From CAZRIT01 sp964600225 (GTDB lineage Bacteria; Bacillota; Clostridia; Christensenellales; CAG-138): a stretch of DNA of 64,000 nt. This document shows, piece by piece, positions 27,311 through 36,037 of the stretch. Where the stretch lies: NCBI GenBank assembly GCA_964600225.1, contig CAZRIT010000001.1, forward strand, positions 28,071 to 92,070. Reading direction: 5' to 3'. Both the position numbers and the translations under genes were made by a program. The notes under the pieces are model-generated. The model was not told where the DNA came from. It worked only from the letters and a program-made list of their open reading frames with translations, and did no database searches. Position 1 is the stretch's first letter; each line of letters starts with the position of its first letter.

Positions 27311-27966
27311 CAGAATGCAAACCGCCTTTCCAGTCGATCGAACACCTTGGTGACAAGGAAGCTCATGATCAGATAGAATACGGCCGCCACCAGAAAGGCC
27401 GTGGTGTCCACATCCCGATTGACCGCGTGCTTGGCAAAGTAGAGGATATCCGCCACGCCGATGGCCGTCACAAGCGCGGTGTCCTTCACCAGCGTAATGG
27501 CCTCGTTGCTGATGGAGGGCAGGCACACGCGCATCATCTGCGGGATGGTCAGCATGCGCACCGTCTGGTTTTTGTTGAAGCCCAGCACCTGCGCGGCCTC
27601 GTACTGACCGTGATCAATGGAGAGCATGCCGCCGCGGAAGATTTCCGCAAAATAGGCCGCATAGTTGAGCACAAACGCCCAGCATGCCGCCTCAAAGCGG
27701 TTTAGCACCAGATACGGCCCGATGATGGGCAGGTTGGGCAGGCCGAAAAAGACGAAAAACATTTGCAGCAGCAGCGGCGTGCCGCGCAGCGCCCACACAT
27801 ACACGCCCGATAAAAAGCGCAGGAAGCGATTGCGGCTGACGCGCAGGAACGAAAGCGCCAGCCCAAGCGGGATGGAGAGCACCAGCGTGATCAGAAACAG
27901 CGCAACCGTCACCAGCAGGCCGTCGGACAGCGAAGCAAACAGGGAGAAATAGTAGGAAGCTTTCAT
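27310..27966 (-). CDS. Polar amino-acid ABC transporter, permease subunit
   Basis: A protein of 218 residues of the HisM/GlnP family with about five membrane helices. The sequence ALRGTPLLLQMFFVFFGLP (about 60-78) is the typical N-terminal family segment, and AAQVLGFNKNQTVRMLTIPQMMRVCLPSISNEAI (about 132-165) is the cytoplasmic EAA loop that contacts the ATPase. It sits between the binding protein and the ATPase genes and overlaps the latter. Confidence 0.96.
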   Translation of the reverse strand: MKASYYFSLFASLSDGLLVTVALFLITLVLSIPLGLALSFLRVSRNRFLRFLSGVYVWALRGTPLLLQMFFVFFGLPNLPIIGPYLVLNRFEAACWAFVLNYAAYFAEIFRGGMLSIDHGQYEAAQVLGFNKNQTVRMLTIPQMMRVCLPSISNEAITLVKDTALVTAIGVADILYFAKHAVNRDVDTTAFLVAAVFYLIMSFLVTKVFDRLERRFAF

Positions 27967-27984
27967 AAATCCTCATTCCGTCGG

Positions 27985-28004
27985 GGCGGCGCCGAAACGC
28001 CGCC
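27985..28004 (-). other. Intercistronic hairpin between binding protein and permease genes
   Basis: GGCGGCG/CGCCGCC with a six-base loop and no T run. Such a stem protects the upstream mRNA end and would favour excess binding protein. Confidence 0.45.
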
Positions 28005-28075
28005 GTTTTTGCCGAACATGCGCGCAGCGTCCCTTGCGGGGCGCCGCGCGCATTGCAGTTTGTTTGATCAGGGAA

Positions 28076-28924
28076 TCAGCCGTTGTCCTGCGCGATCAGG
28101 TAGTAGCCCACCACGCTGTCGATGACCAGCGCATCGATGCGGCCAACCTTGAGATCCTGATAGGCGGATACATAATCGTCATAGGTGACCAGTTCCTTAA
28201 ACGTATCCTTGGTGGCCGTGTCCGCTTCGACCGCCTCGAGGCCCGAGGAGCCCGACTGCGCCGCAACGACCTTGCCCGAAAGCGTCGCCTTGCCCGTGAT
28301 CTTGCTGTTGTCGCCCGTGAGGATGATCTGCTCGTTGGCCAGGTAGGGCTTGGTGAAGTACATCGTGTCCAGACGGCCCTGGTTGATGGTCATGCCGTTC
28401 CAGATGCAGTCGATGTTGCCGTTGTCCAGCTCCATCTCCTTGCTCGACCAGTCGATGGGCTGCAGCTTGACCTCGATGCCCAGCTTGGCCGCTACGGCTT
28501 TGGCCAGATCGATATCAAAGCCGACGATCTCGTTTTGATCGTTGAGGAACCCCATCGGCGGGAAGGACGCATCCAGACCCAGGATGAAGTAGCCGCGCTG
28601 CTGAATCTTGGTCCAGGAATCGTCGTCGGCAGCCGCCTCGGTCTCCTCCAGGAACGCCGCATCCTTCAAAATCGTATCCTCGCCGAACCATGTGTTGGAG
28701 ATTTCGGCCGCGGTGCCATCGGCAACCAGCGCATCGAACGCCTCCTGTACCTTGAGCCCGAACGCGATATCGGTGCTGCGGAAGCCGATGCCGTATTCCT
28801 CGGTGGCAAAGATTTCCTCCAGTGCAACGATCTTGCTGCTTTGGCTGCTCTTGCAGCCGACCAGGGATACGATCATCATGACCGCAAACGTCAGAGCCAG
28901 AACTTTCCGCAAAGTGTTTTTCAT
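28076..28924 (-). CDS. Polar amino-acid ABC transporter, substrate-binding lipoprotein
   Basis: A protein of 282 residues. Signal peptide with lipobox LVGC (C24 lipidated), then an SBP_bac_3 fold: GIGFRSTDIAFGLKVQEAFDALVADGTAAEISNTWFGED, LGLDASFPPMGFLNDQNEIVGFDIDLAKAVA, and WNGMTINQGRLDTMYFTKPYL. The order is circularly rearranged relative to the usual family, since a segment normally near the C-terminus (DALVADGTAAEISNTWFGED) comes first. Start was set at MKNTLRK, eight bases after GGGAGG; an ATG six bases earlier is too close. It captures an amino acid at the membrane surface. First gene of the operon. Confidence 0.9.
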   Translation of the reverse strand: MKNTLRKVLALTFAVMMIVSLVGCKSSQSSKIVALEEIFATEEYGIGFRSTDIAFGLKVQEAFDALVADGTAAEISNTWFGEDTILKDAAFLEETEAAADDDSWTKIQQRGYFILGLDASFPPMGFLNDQNEIVGFDIDLAKAVAAKLGIEVKLQPIDWSSKEMELDNGNIDCIWNGMTINQGRLDTMYFTKPYLANEQIILTGDNSKITGKATLSGKVVAAQSGSSGLEAVEADTATKDTFKELVTYDDYVSAYQDLKVGRIDALVIDSVVGYYLIAQDNG

Positions 28925-28968
28925 TTCCATATCCTCCCGAAAACTTGTTTTGTTTGATTACTTTGCAA

Positions 28969-28996
28969 GTTTAACGCTTTATCGTGATAAAGTCAA
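28969..28996 (-). promoter_or_regulatory. Promoter with palindromic operator for the amino-acid ABC operon
   Basis: TTGACT (28996-28991) and TTAAAC (28974-28969), spacer 16. CTTTATC-GT-GATAAAG (28977-28992) is a perfect palindrome filling the spacer, a probable repressor site. Confidence 0.6.
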
Positions 28997-29114
28997 GAAC
29001 TATTTTCAAGTTTTTCCAACTTTTTTTCGCGCGCGGTTTTTCAGGCGTTTTGCGTGCCTGTTCGATCGCAATGCGGATACAAAACGGGCGCGTTTGACTG
29101 AATCGTGCAAAAGT

Positions 29115-29159
29115 GTTTACATTTCGTAAACTGACAAGTGTGGGAGGGAGTGTTATAAT
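29115..29159 (+). promoter_or_regulatory. Promoter and operator of the beta-propeller pair
   Basis: CTGACA (29131-29136) and TATAAT (29154-29159), spacer 17. GTTTAC-ATTTC-GTAAAC (29115-29131) is a perfect inverted repeat touching the -35 box. Confidence 0.65.
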
Positions 29160-29217
29160 CTACATAAATATTGGATACCAAAGTGGTGCGCATGCGCGTA
29201 TCAAAACACAGGAGGCG

Positions 29218-31392
29218 ATGGAATTGCCCGAATACCGCGGGCCGAACGACGAGCGTCGTCGGGAGCAATATCGAACACAGCAGGAGCAACAGCAATACAA
29301 CCAACGCGCTTCGCAGCAGGGGGCGGTCAGACGTCCCGCGCAGCGGGCGGCGGATGGTTCTCAGGCACGCGAGACCGAGGCCGTCTATCGGCAGGATGCG
29401 GCCTATCGCTATCGGGACAGCGCGTACAATACCGATCAAACACAGCAGGCACACCGCGCCGACAACACGCAGCGCGCATACCGCGCGGAGGATGCGTATC
29501 GGCGCACCCCGTCGCACGGCGGCGGCAGCGTGCCGCCGGGTAACGGCAACAGGAAAAGAAAGAAAAAAAGGAAGAAGCGTTTCCGCGTACGCATCCAGCC
29601 CAGGTTTTTCCTGCTGCTGGCGGTCATCATTGCCGTACTGGTGCTGGTGCTGCTGCTGTTGAAGGCGTTTGGCAGCGGCAATCTGGCGGAACCGACCGAT
29701 GTGGAGAGCACGCCCAAGCCGGGCTTGTTCCAACAGTTGTTCCCCACGCCCACGCCTTCCCCCACGCCCACGCCTACGCCAACGCCCACGCCCACGCCTG
29801 CGCCGCCGTACGATGCGCCGCACGCGGTGGACAGCACGCAGCCCTCGGCATACGGCCTTGGCGTCAAGGTGGAGGTGGACGGTGTGGTTGTGGACAGCTT
29901 CAGCCGCGCCAAGGAGGATATCATCGATTTCCCCTACAATCAGCCGTATACCGATGTGGAAGGCATCACCACCTTCCGCGGCAACCAGTTCCGTTCGAGC
30001 GCTTCCTACGGCACGGCCGCGATTTCGCAGCGAAAGCTGGAGTTTGCGTGGCAGGTGGAGACGGGCGAGCTGGGACGCAGCGACGTCGGCGGCCCCGTCA
30101 CAACCACATGGACGGGCTCGGGCTGGGTCGGGCAGCCGTTGATTGTCAAATGGCCCAACGCGACCAAGCAGATTATGAACATGTACGACTGGGCCAAGGC
30201 CAAGGAGGGGCTGGTCGAGGTGATCCTTGCCACCATGGACGGCAACATCTACTTCCTTGATCTGGATACGGGCGAGGCCACCAGGCCCAAGCTGTACCTG
30301 GGCATGCCGTTTAAGGGCGCGGGCTCGCTGGATCCGCGCGGGTATCCCATCCTGTATATCGGCTCGGGCGACATGTATGTATCGGAGGATCAAAAATCGC
30401 GCGCCATGGTCATTTCGCTGGTGGATTTTACCAGGCTGTATGAGTTTGGCAAGCAGAACGATCCCTTTGCATTGCGCGACTGGCACGCCTACGACAGCGC
30501 GCCGCTGATTTGCGCCGCGACCGATACGCTCATCTACCCGGGCGAAAACGGCATCCTGTACACCATGAAGCTCAACACCGTGTACGATGAAGCCACGGGC
30601 GCGCTGTCGGTCAATCCCTCGCAGATTGTGAAGATGCGCTATGCGGGCACGCGCTCCACCTATCCCGCCAGCAGCTCCAACAGCTTCTGGCTGGGCTACG
30701 AAACCAGCGCCGCCATGCTCAACGGCTATTGCTATCTGGGTACCAACGACGGCTTTGTGCAGTGCATCGACCTCAACACCATGTCGCTGGTGTGGGCGCA
30801 GGATATCGTGGACGATACCAACGGCTCGCCCGTGCTGGAGGTGGACGAGGCCAACCGCGCCGCGTACATCTATATGGGCTCCTCCCTGCACTTCACCGCC
30901 GACGCGGAGAAGATGGGCACGGTGCCGTTTATGAAGATCAACGCCATCACGGGTGAAATCGTGTGGAAGTACGAGCAGCAGGTCAACACCAAATCGGGCG
31001 TGTCGGGCGGCATCCAGGCCACGGCGCTGCTGGGAGAGCAGAGCATATCCGATTTGATCATCGTGCCGTTTGCCAGGACGCCAAGCGTCGACAGCGGCGT
31101 GCTGGTTGCACTGGAAAAGAACAACAACGGCAAGGTGCGCTGGACGTTCCCGATGGAAAAATACACCTGGAGCTCGCCCGTGGCCGTATACGACGCAGCG
31201 GGCAACGCCTACATCGTCGTGTGCGAGGGCAGTGATACGGGCGGCAAGGTGTTCCTGCTCGACGGCAGGACGGGGACGCTGTTGAGCACGTTCGATTCCG
31301 AAAAGAACATTGAGGCCTCGCCCGCCGTCTACGGCAACATGATTGTGGTTGGCACGCGCGGCATGAAGATATGGGGCATCCGTATCATCTAA
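29218..31392 (+). CDS. Signal-anchored PQQ-like beta-propeller protein with disordered cytosolic head
   Basis: A protein of 724 residues. Residues 1 to about 110 are a Gln/Arg/Tyr-rich disordered head, followed by a very basic stretch (KRKKKRKKR), one membrane helix (about 130-148), a (Pro-Thr)n linker (about 175-198), and a propeller domain (about 240-720) of repeats such as DGNIYFLDLDTGEATRP, NGILYTMKLNTVYDEATG and KVFLLDGRTGTLLSTF. PQQ-type propellers are binding or scaffold domains; no enzyme residues are evident. The ATG is only two bases after GGAGG, so the TTG at 29224 (eight bases) may be the true start. A paralogue follows 28 bases downstream. Confidence 0.75.
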   Translation: MELPEYRGPNDERRREQYRTQQEQQQYNQRASQQGAVRRPAQRAADGSQARETEAVYRQDAAYRYRDSAYNTDQTQQAHRADNTQRAYRAEDAYRRTPSHGGGSVPPGNGNRKRKKKRKKRFRVRIQPRFFLLLAVIIAVLVLVLLLLKAFGSGNLAEPTDVESTPKPGLFQQLFPTPTPSPTPTPTPTPTPTPAPPYDAPHAVDSTQPSAYGLGVKVEVDGVVVDSFSRAKEDIIDFPYNQPYTDVEGITTFRGNQFRSSASYGTAAISQRKLEFAWQVETGELGRSDVGGPVTTTWTGSGWVGQPLIVKWPNATKQIMNMYDWAKAKEGLVEVILATMDGNIYFLDLDTGEATRPKLYLGMPFKGAGSLDPRGYPILYIGSGDMYVSEDQKSRAMVISLVDFTRLYEFGKQNDPFALRDWHAYDSAPLICAATDTLIYPGENGILYTMKLNTVYDEATGALSVNPSQIVKMRYAGTRSTYPASSSNSFWLGYETSAAMLNGYCYLGTNDGFVQCIDLNTMSLVWAQDIVDDTNGSPVLEVDEANRAAYIYMGSSLHFTADAEKMGTVPFMKINAITGEIVWKYEQQVNTKSGVSGGIQATALLGEQSISDLIIVPFARTPSVDSGVLVALEKNNNGKVRWTFPMEKYTWSSPVAVYDAAGNAYIVVCEGSDTGGKVFLLDGRTGTLLSTFDSEKNIEASPAVYGNMIVVGTRGMKIWGIRII

Positions 31393-31420
31393 CCAATACC
31401 GACAGGAAGGAGGAGGCACG

Positions 31421-33292
31421 ATGGCAAGCAAAAAGAGAAGAAAGAAAAAGCGCTTTCGCATGCAGCCGCGCTTTTTCCTGATCCTGTTCGTGCTGGTGGC
31501 GGCGGTGCTGCTGATTGTATGGGGCATCAAAAAGCTGACCAGCGACGACGCGGACCCCAACGCCGTGGCCACGCCCGTACCCACCGCTACGCCTGCGCCC
31601 ACATCCACGCCCAAGCCGTCGCTGCCGCCCAATGTGGCGGTGATTCGCGATGAAAGCGCGGCCGCTGCCAGGCTTGGCTTCCAAACGGGCATCCGCATCG
31701 GCGGCGACGACAAATCGAGCTACAGCCGCGAAAACGCAGTGTCCTTCGGGCGCGATACCGAGTACGCCGCGGTCGAGGGCATACTGACCTTCGGCGGCAG
31801 CAACTACCGCAATTCGTTCACCTACGGCATCCAATCGGTGAGCGAAAAGCGGATGCGGGAGGCGTGGAGCGAGCCGCTCGGCGCCATCTCCACCTGGTCG
31901 GGCACGGGCTGGACGGGCCAGCCGCTGATCGTCAAATGGCCCGACGCCACACTGAAGATCATGAACGTGGCCGAAAGCTTTAAAACCCAGGAGGGCGGGT
32001 TGACGGAGGTCATCTACCCCGCCATGGACGGCAAGATCTATTTTCTGGAGCTGTCCACAGGCAAGCAGACGCGCACGCCCATCAACGCGGGCGTGGTGCA
32101 AAAGGGCACCGCGTGCCTCGACCCGCGCGGGTATCCGCTGCTGTATGTGGGGCAGGGCATTCCCGTGCAGAACGATCAGGGCAACAACGCCGCGTCCATA
32201 CGCGTATACAGCCTGATCGACTGCGCTGAAATCTATAAGTTCGGCGGGTACGACTGGTTTTCGTACCGCGCATGGCAGGCGTACGACGGCAGCCCCATCA
32301 TCGCCAACGATACCATCGTCTATGGCGGCGAAAACGGGGTGCTGTACACCGCAAAGCTCAACACGGCCTTCGACGCCGCGGCGGGCACGATATCCGTCGC
32401 GCCCGAGCGGCTGGTCAAATACCGCTACAATGGCTCGGGTTACAGCCGCACCGACGGCCAGGGCCGCTGGTACGGCATCGAAAGCTCGATTTCGGCGTTT
32501 CGCAACTTCCTGTTCTTTACCGATAACGGCGGCAGGCTCCAGTGCGTGGACGTCAACAGCATGCAATTGAAGTATGTGGTGGACGTCACCGACGAATCGG
32601 ACTCCTCGGTGGTCATCGAGGAATCGTTTGAGGACAACACCGTGTACCTGTACACGGGCTCCCAAACGCGCGCGACCGCATCGGGCCTGGACGATGGCTT
32701 TGGCTACAGCTACCAGCGCAAGATCAACGGGCTGACGGGCAAGGTGATCTGGGAAAAGAAGCAGATGTGCTCCATCGGCGACGCCTCCAACAGCGGCGGG
32801 CTGGTGGCAACCCCGCATGTGGGGCGCAGCACTAGCAATATTGGCAATCTTGTCATCTATTCCCTGAGCCTTGCGGTTTTGCCGCAGGAGGAAACGGCGG
32901 TGCAGCCGCAAACGGGCGGCGTCACCACCGCAACCACCACCGCAGCGCCCGTATCCACCGCGGCGCCGTCGGGCCATACCGTGGGCGGACGCATCATTGC
33001 GTACGATAAAACCACGGGCGATCAGCTTTGGGCGCTCAGCCAGAGCAACGATTACTGGGCCAGCCCCGTCGTCATCTACGATGCATCGGGCAAGGGCTAC
33101 CTGATACAGTGCGACCGGGGCGGCATCATCACCATGTACGACGCCTTGACGGGCACCAAGCTGACCACGCTGGATGCGGGCAGCCGCATCGATTCCACGC
33201 CCGCGGTGTTTGGCGATTATCTGGTCGTGGGCACGCGCGGCAAGGGCGGCTCGGGCAAGGCGGCCAAGATTGTGGGCATCAAAATCAGCTAA
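31421..33292 (+). CDS. Second signal-anchored PQQ-like beta-propeller protein (paralogue)
   Basis: A protein of 623 residues closely related to its upstream neighbour: basic KKRRKKKRFRMQPRFFL, helix (about 15-36), Thr/Pro linker (about 47-66), then repeats with WSGTGWTGQPLIVKWPDAT, MDGKIYFLELSTGKQ, NGVLYTAKLN and SPVVIYDASGKGYLIQCDRGG. The long cytosolic head of the first protein is missing. A Thr/Ala/Pro-rich insertion (about 490-525) interrupts the propeller. Start follows AAGGAGGAGG. Tandem duplication is the simplest origin. The pair could form a surface complex; partner unknown. Confidence 0.8.
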   Translation: MASKKRRKKKRFRMQPRFFLILFVLVAAVLLIVWGIKKLTSDDADPNAVATPVPTATPAPTSTPKPSLPPNVAVIRDESAAAARLGFQTGIRIGGDDKSSYSRENAVSFGRDTEYAAVEGILTFGGSNYRNSFTYGIQSVSEKRMREAWSEPLGAISTWSGTGWTGQPLIVKWPDATLKIMNVAESFKTQEGGLTEVIYPAMDGKIYFLELSTGKQTRTPINAGVVQKGTACLDPRGYPLLYVGQGIPVQNDQGNNAASIRVYSLIDCAEIYKFGGYDWFSYRAWQAYDGSPIIANDTIVYGGENGVLYTAKLNTAFDAAAGTISVAPERLVKYRYNGSGYSRTDGQGRWYGIESSISAFRNFLFFTDNGGRLQCVDVNSMQLKYVVDVTDESDSSVVIEESFEDNTVYLYTGSQTRATASGLDDGFGYSYQRKINGLTGKVIWEKKQMCSIGDASNSGGLVATPHVGRSTSNIGNLVIYSLSLAVLPQEETAVQPQTGGVTTATTTAAPVSTAAPSGHTVGGRIIAYDKTTGDQLWALSQSNDYWASPVVIYDASGKGYLIQCDRGGIITMYDALTGTKLTTLDAGSRIDSTPAVFGDYLVVGTRGKGGSGKAAKIVGIKIS

Positions 33293-33319
33293 AGGCAGCG
33301 CATCAACCGCTTGCTTGGC

Positions 33320-33360
33320 AGGAGGGACGGCCGCACATCGGCGTCCTTCCTTCGTTTTTA
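33320..33360 (+). terminator. Terminator after the beta-propeller pair
   Basis: AGGAGGGACG/CGTCCTTCCT arms (one G-U) with further pairing inside, followed by TCGTTTTT. Confidence 0.8.
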
Positions 33361-33400
33361 TTCAAAAAAGTCGATGGCATCCATAAGCGGTGGAGCGGGG

Positions 33401-33429
33401 TTGCAAGTGACCACAAGATATTGTATAAT
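33401..33429 (+). promoter_or_regulatory. Promoter of the ftsK-rimO-pgsA-cinA operon
   Basis: TTGCAA and TATAAT with a 17-base spacer, 38 bases before the start. Confidence 0.75.
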
Positions 33430-33466
33430 ATAATTGTAAAACTATCGAAAGGTAGGAAACTGCGAC

Positions 33467-36037
33467 TTGGCGGCCAATCAAAAAACCGCAAAAGGGAAAA
33501 CGGGCAAATCGGGGGCGAGCAAAGCCGCCGAAACGCGCGCGTACAATCAAATACAGGAGCGCCGCAAGCGGGAATCCATCGGCGTGCTGCTCATTGCCGC
33601 GGGGATTCTGCTGGGCGCGTACTTAATATTCTCCGCCACGGGCTTTTTGGGCAAGGTCTTGAGCACGGCCCTGTTCGGGCTGATCGGCTCGGCCTCGTAT
33701 GTGCTGCCGCTGGTGCTGATTGGCATGGGCATCTTGTCCATCCGCGGCGACAAGTATGAAAGCGCGCGCGGCGCGGGCTGGTTTGTGATGCTGGGCATGA
33801 TCGCGCTGATTACGCTGATTCAGCTCACCAAAAAGATCCCGTTCGACGGGCCGTACATGGAATACCTCAACGACGCGTACAACCTGGGCAGCTTGGCGCA
33901 CCGCGGCGGCGGGTTTGTGGGCGCAACGCTGTGCTATCCGCTGCAAAAGCTGGGCGGAAACGTTTTGGCCTACACGCTTTTGATCGCCATCATCGTCATC
34001 GCCATCGTGGCGGTTTCCAACCTGTCCATACGCGACGTATCCGCCATGGTGGGCGAGAGCGTGCGCGCGGGCAAGGAGAGCACACATGAGCAGTTGTTCG
34101 ACGACGAACCGTACGCAGAGGACGCGCTGCCGTCGGGGCGAAAGCTGTTTACCATCGATTTGGACGCCGACGACGTTGGCGGCGCAAAAAAAACGGGCAA
34201 AAAGCGGCCCGCGCCCGCCGCGGCCAAGTCCGCTTCACCCGCCAAAAAGGCTGCGGGCAGGCGCAAGAAGGCGCAGGCCGACGATGACGACGGGCTGTCG
34301 TTCATGCCGCTGGAGGGCGGGCTGCGCACCAAGGACGGCGGCGTGCCCAAGCCCAAAAAGCCGCAGCAGATTGTGACGGATATCTGGGACGAGGTGGAGC
34401 CCGTTACCGATGTGCCGCTGATCATCAAGCCCGAAAAGAAGGGCGGCAGGAAGAAGGCGGAAGCGCCGCTGCCCGATACGGAGGCGCTGTTTGGCGCGCA
34501 AAAGAAGGAAAAGCCCGTGCGCAAGGTGCAGCCCAACGCCGAGGCGGTGGTGTATTCCAACGCCCCCGCGTACGAGCCGCCGCCGTTTTCGCTGCTGCAG
34601 GAGGCGGGCGTCAACACTGCCAAGTCCGAAAGCCCCAACGAGAAGGCGAGGCTGCTGGTGGAAACGCTGGCAAGCTTCAATATCACCGCCAGGGTCGTCA
34701 ACGTCAGCGTGGGCCCCGTGCTGACCAGGTTTGAGCTGCAGCCCGCGCCGGGCGTGCGGGTTTCCCGCATCACGTCGCTTTCCAACGATATTGCGCTGGC
34801 GCTGGCCGCACAGCGCGTGCGCATCGAGGCGCCCATCCCCGGCAAGGCGGCCGTGGGCATTGAAATCCCCAATAAAAACTCCGTCACGGTGGTGCTGAGG
34901 GATATCGTGGAGAGCCGCGAGTTTGCCGCAAGCAAATCGCCCATCACCATGGCGCTGGGCAAGGATATCAGCGGCAAGATCGTCGTGGCCGATTTGGCCA
35001 AGATGCCGCACATGCTCATTGCGGGCGCGACGGGTTCGGGCAAGAGCGTGTGCATCAACGATATCATCATCTCCATGGTCTATAAGTCCTCGCCCGCAGA
35101 GCTGCGCATGGTGCTCATCGACCCCAAGATGGTGGAGCTTTCCACGTTTGCGGTGTTGCCGCACCTGCTGATTCCCGTTGTGACGGAGCCCAAGAAGGCT
35201 GCGAGCGCTTTGCGCTGGGCGGTCAACGAGATGACCATGCGCTACAAGCGCTTCAGCGAGCAGGGCGCGCGTGACATTGCGCGGTTTAACGAATTGCAGG
35301 ATGCGCCCGAAAACCGCCTGCCCAAGATTGTGGTCATCATCGACGAGCTGGCCGACCTGATGATGGTCGCGCCCGACGAGGTGGAGGACGCCATCTGCCG
35401 CATTGCCCAGCTAGGGCGCGCGGCGGGCATCCACCTGATCGTCGCCACGCAGCGGCCGTCGGCGGATGTCATTACGGGGCTGATCAAGGCCAATATCCCC
35501 TCGCGCTGCGCGTTTGCGGTCAGCTCGGGCATCGACTCGCGCATCATCCTCGACAGCACGGGCGCGGAAAAGCTGCTCGGCCGCGGCGATATGCTATTCC
35601 ACCCCAACGGCGCGGGCAAGCCGACAAGGCTCCAGTGCGCGTTTGTGGCGGATGCGGAGGTGGAGCGCTTTGTTTCCTACTTTAAGTCGAAAAACGAATC
35701 GCCCAACTACGACGAGCAGGTGGTGGCCGATATGAAATCCGTCGGCAAGAGCGGGCCCAACGGCGGCGTGTTCGGCGAGGGCAAGCAGGAGGACGAGCTG
35801 TTGGGCGAGGGCGTGCGGATTGTGCTCGAAAGCGGGCAGGCCAGCATCTCCATGATCCAGCGGCGCTTGCGCGTGGGCTATGCGCGCGCGGCGCGCCTGA
35901 TCGATATCATGGAGCAGCACGGCTACGTTTCGGGCTTTGACGGCAGCAAGCCCAGGAAGGTGCTCATCAAGCGCGAGCAATACGAGGAGCTGTTTGGCGA
36001 CGGATTGCCGTTGGCGGACGGGGAGACGGAAGCATGA
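33467..36037 (+). CDS. FtsK/SpoIIIE-family DNA translocase
   Basis: A protein of 856 residues begun at TTG (MAANQKTAKG). Four N-terminal membrane helices (about 45-185) are followed by a charged, Lys/Ala-rich linker (about 190-375) and the hexameric motor: alpha/beta domains with Walker A GATGSGKS (about 519-526), LIDPKMVELS, Walker B VVIIDELADLMM and ATQRPSADVITG; the C-terminal gamma winged helix (SISMIQRRLRVGYARAARLIDIMEQHGYV) reads oriented sequences on DNA. It pumps chromosomal DNA through the division or sporulation septum. Whether it acts like FtsK or SpoIIIE cannot be told from sequence. The stop overlaps the rimO start. Confidence 0.96.
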   Translation: MAANQKTAKGKTGKSGASKAAETRAYNQIQERRKRESIGVLLIAAGILLGAYLIFSATGFLGKVLSTALFGLIGSASYVLPLVLIGMGILSIRGDKYESARGAGWFVMLGMIALITLIQLTKKIPFDGPYMEYLNDAYNLGSLAHRGGGFVGATLCYPLQKLGGNVLAYTLLIAIIVIAIVAVSNLSIRDVSAMVGESVRAGKESTHEQLFDDEPYAEDALPSGRKLFTIDLDADDVGGAKKTGKKRPAPAAAKSASPAKKAAGRRKKAQADDDDGLSFMPLEGGLRTKDGGVPKPKKPQQIVTDIWDEVEPVTDVPLIIKPEKKGGRKKAEAPLPDTEALFGAQKKEKPVRKVQPNAEAVVYSNAPAYEPPPFSLLQEAGVNTAKSESPNEKARLLVETLASFNITARVVNVSVGPVLTRFELQPAPGVRVSRITSLSNDIALALAAQRVRIEAPIPGKAAVGIEIPNKNSVTVVLRDIVESREFAASKSPITMALGKDISGKIVVADLAKMPHMLIAGATGSGKSVCINDIIISMVYKSSPAELRMVLIDPKMVELSTFAVLPHLLIPVVTEPKKAASALRWAVNEMTMRYKRFSEQGARDIARFNELQDAPENRLPKIVVIIDELADLMMVAPDEVEDAICRIAQLGRAAGIHLIVATQRPSADVITGLIKANIPSRCAFAVSSGIDSRIILDSTGAEKLLGRGDMLFHPNGAGKPTRLQCAFVADAEVERFVSYFKSKNESPNYDEQVVADMKSVGKSGPNGGVFGEGKQEDELLGEGVRIVLESGQASISMIQRRLRVGYARAARLIDIMEQHGYVSGFDGSKPRKVLIKREQYEELFGDGLPLADGETEA

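Noticed and set aside
29041..31713. Open frame of 890 codons on the minus strand across the first propeller gene
   Set aside because: Shadow of the propeller gene; it runs through the promoter and operator and has no plausible start signal.
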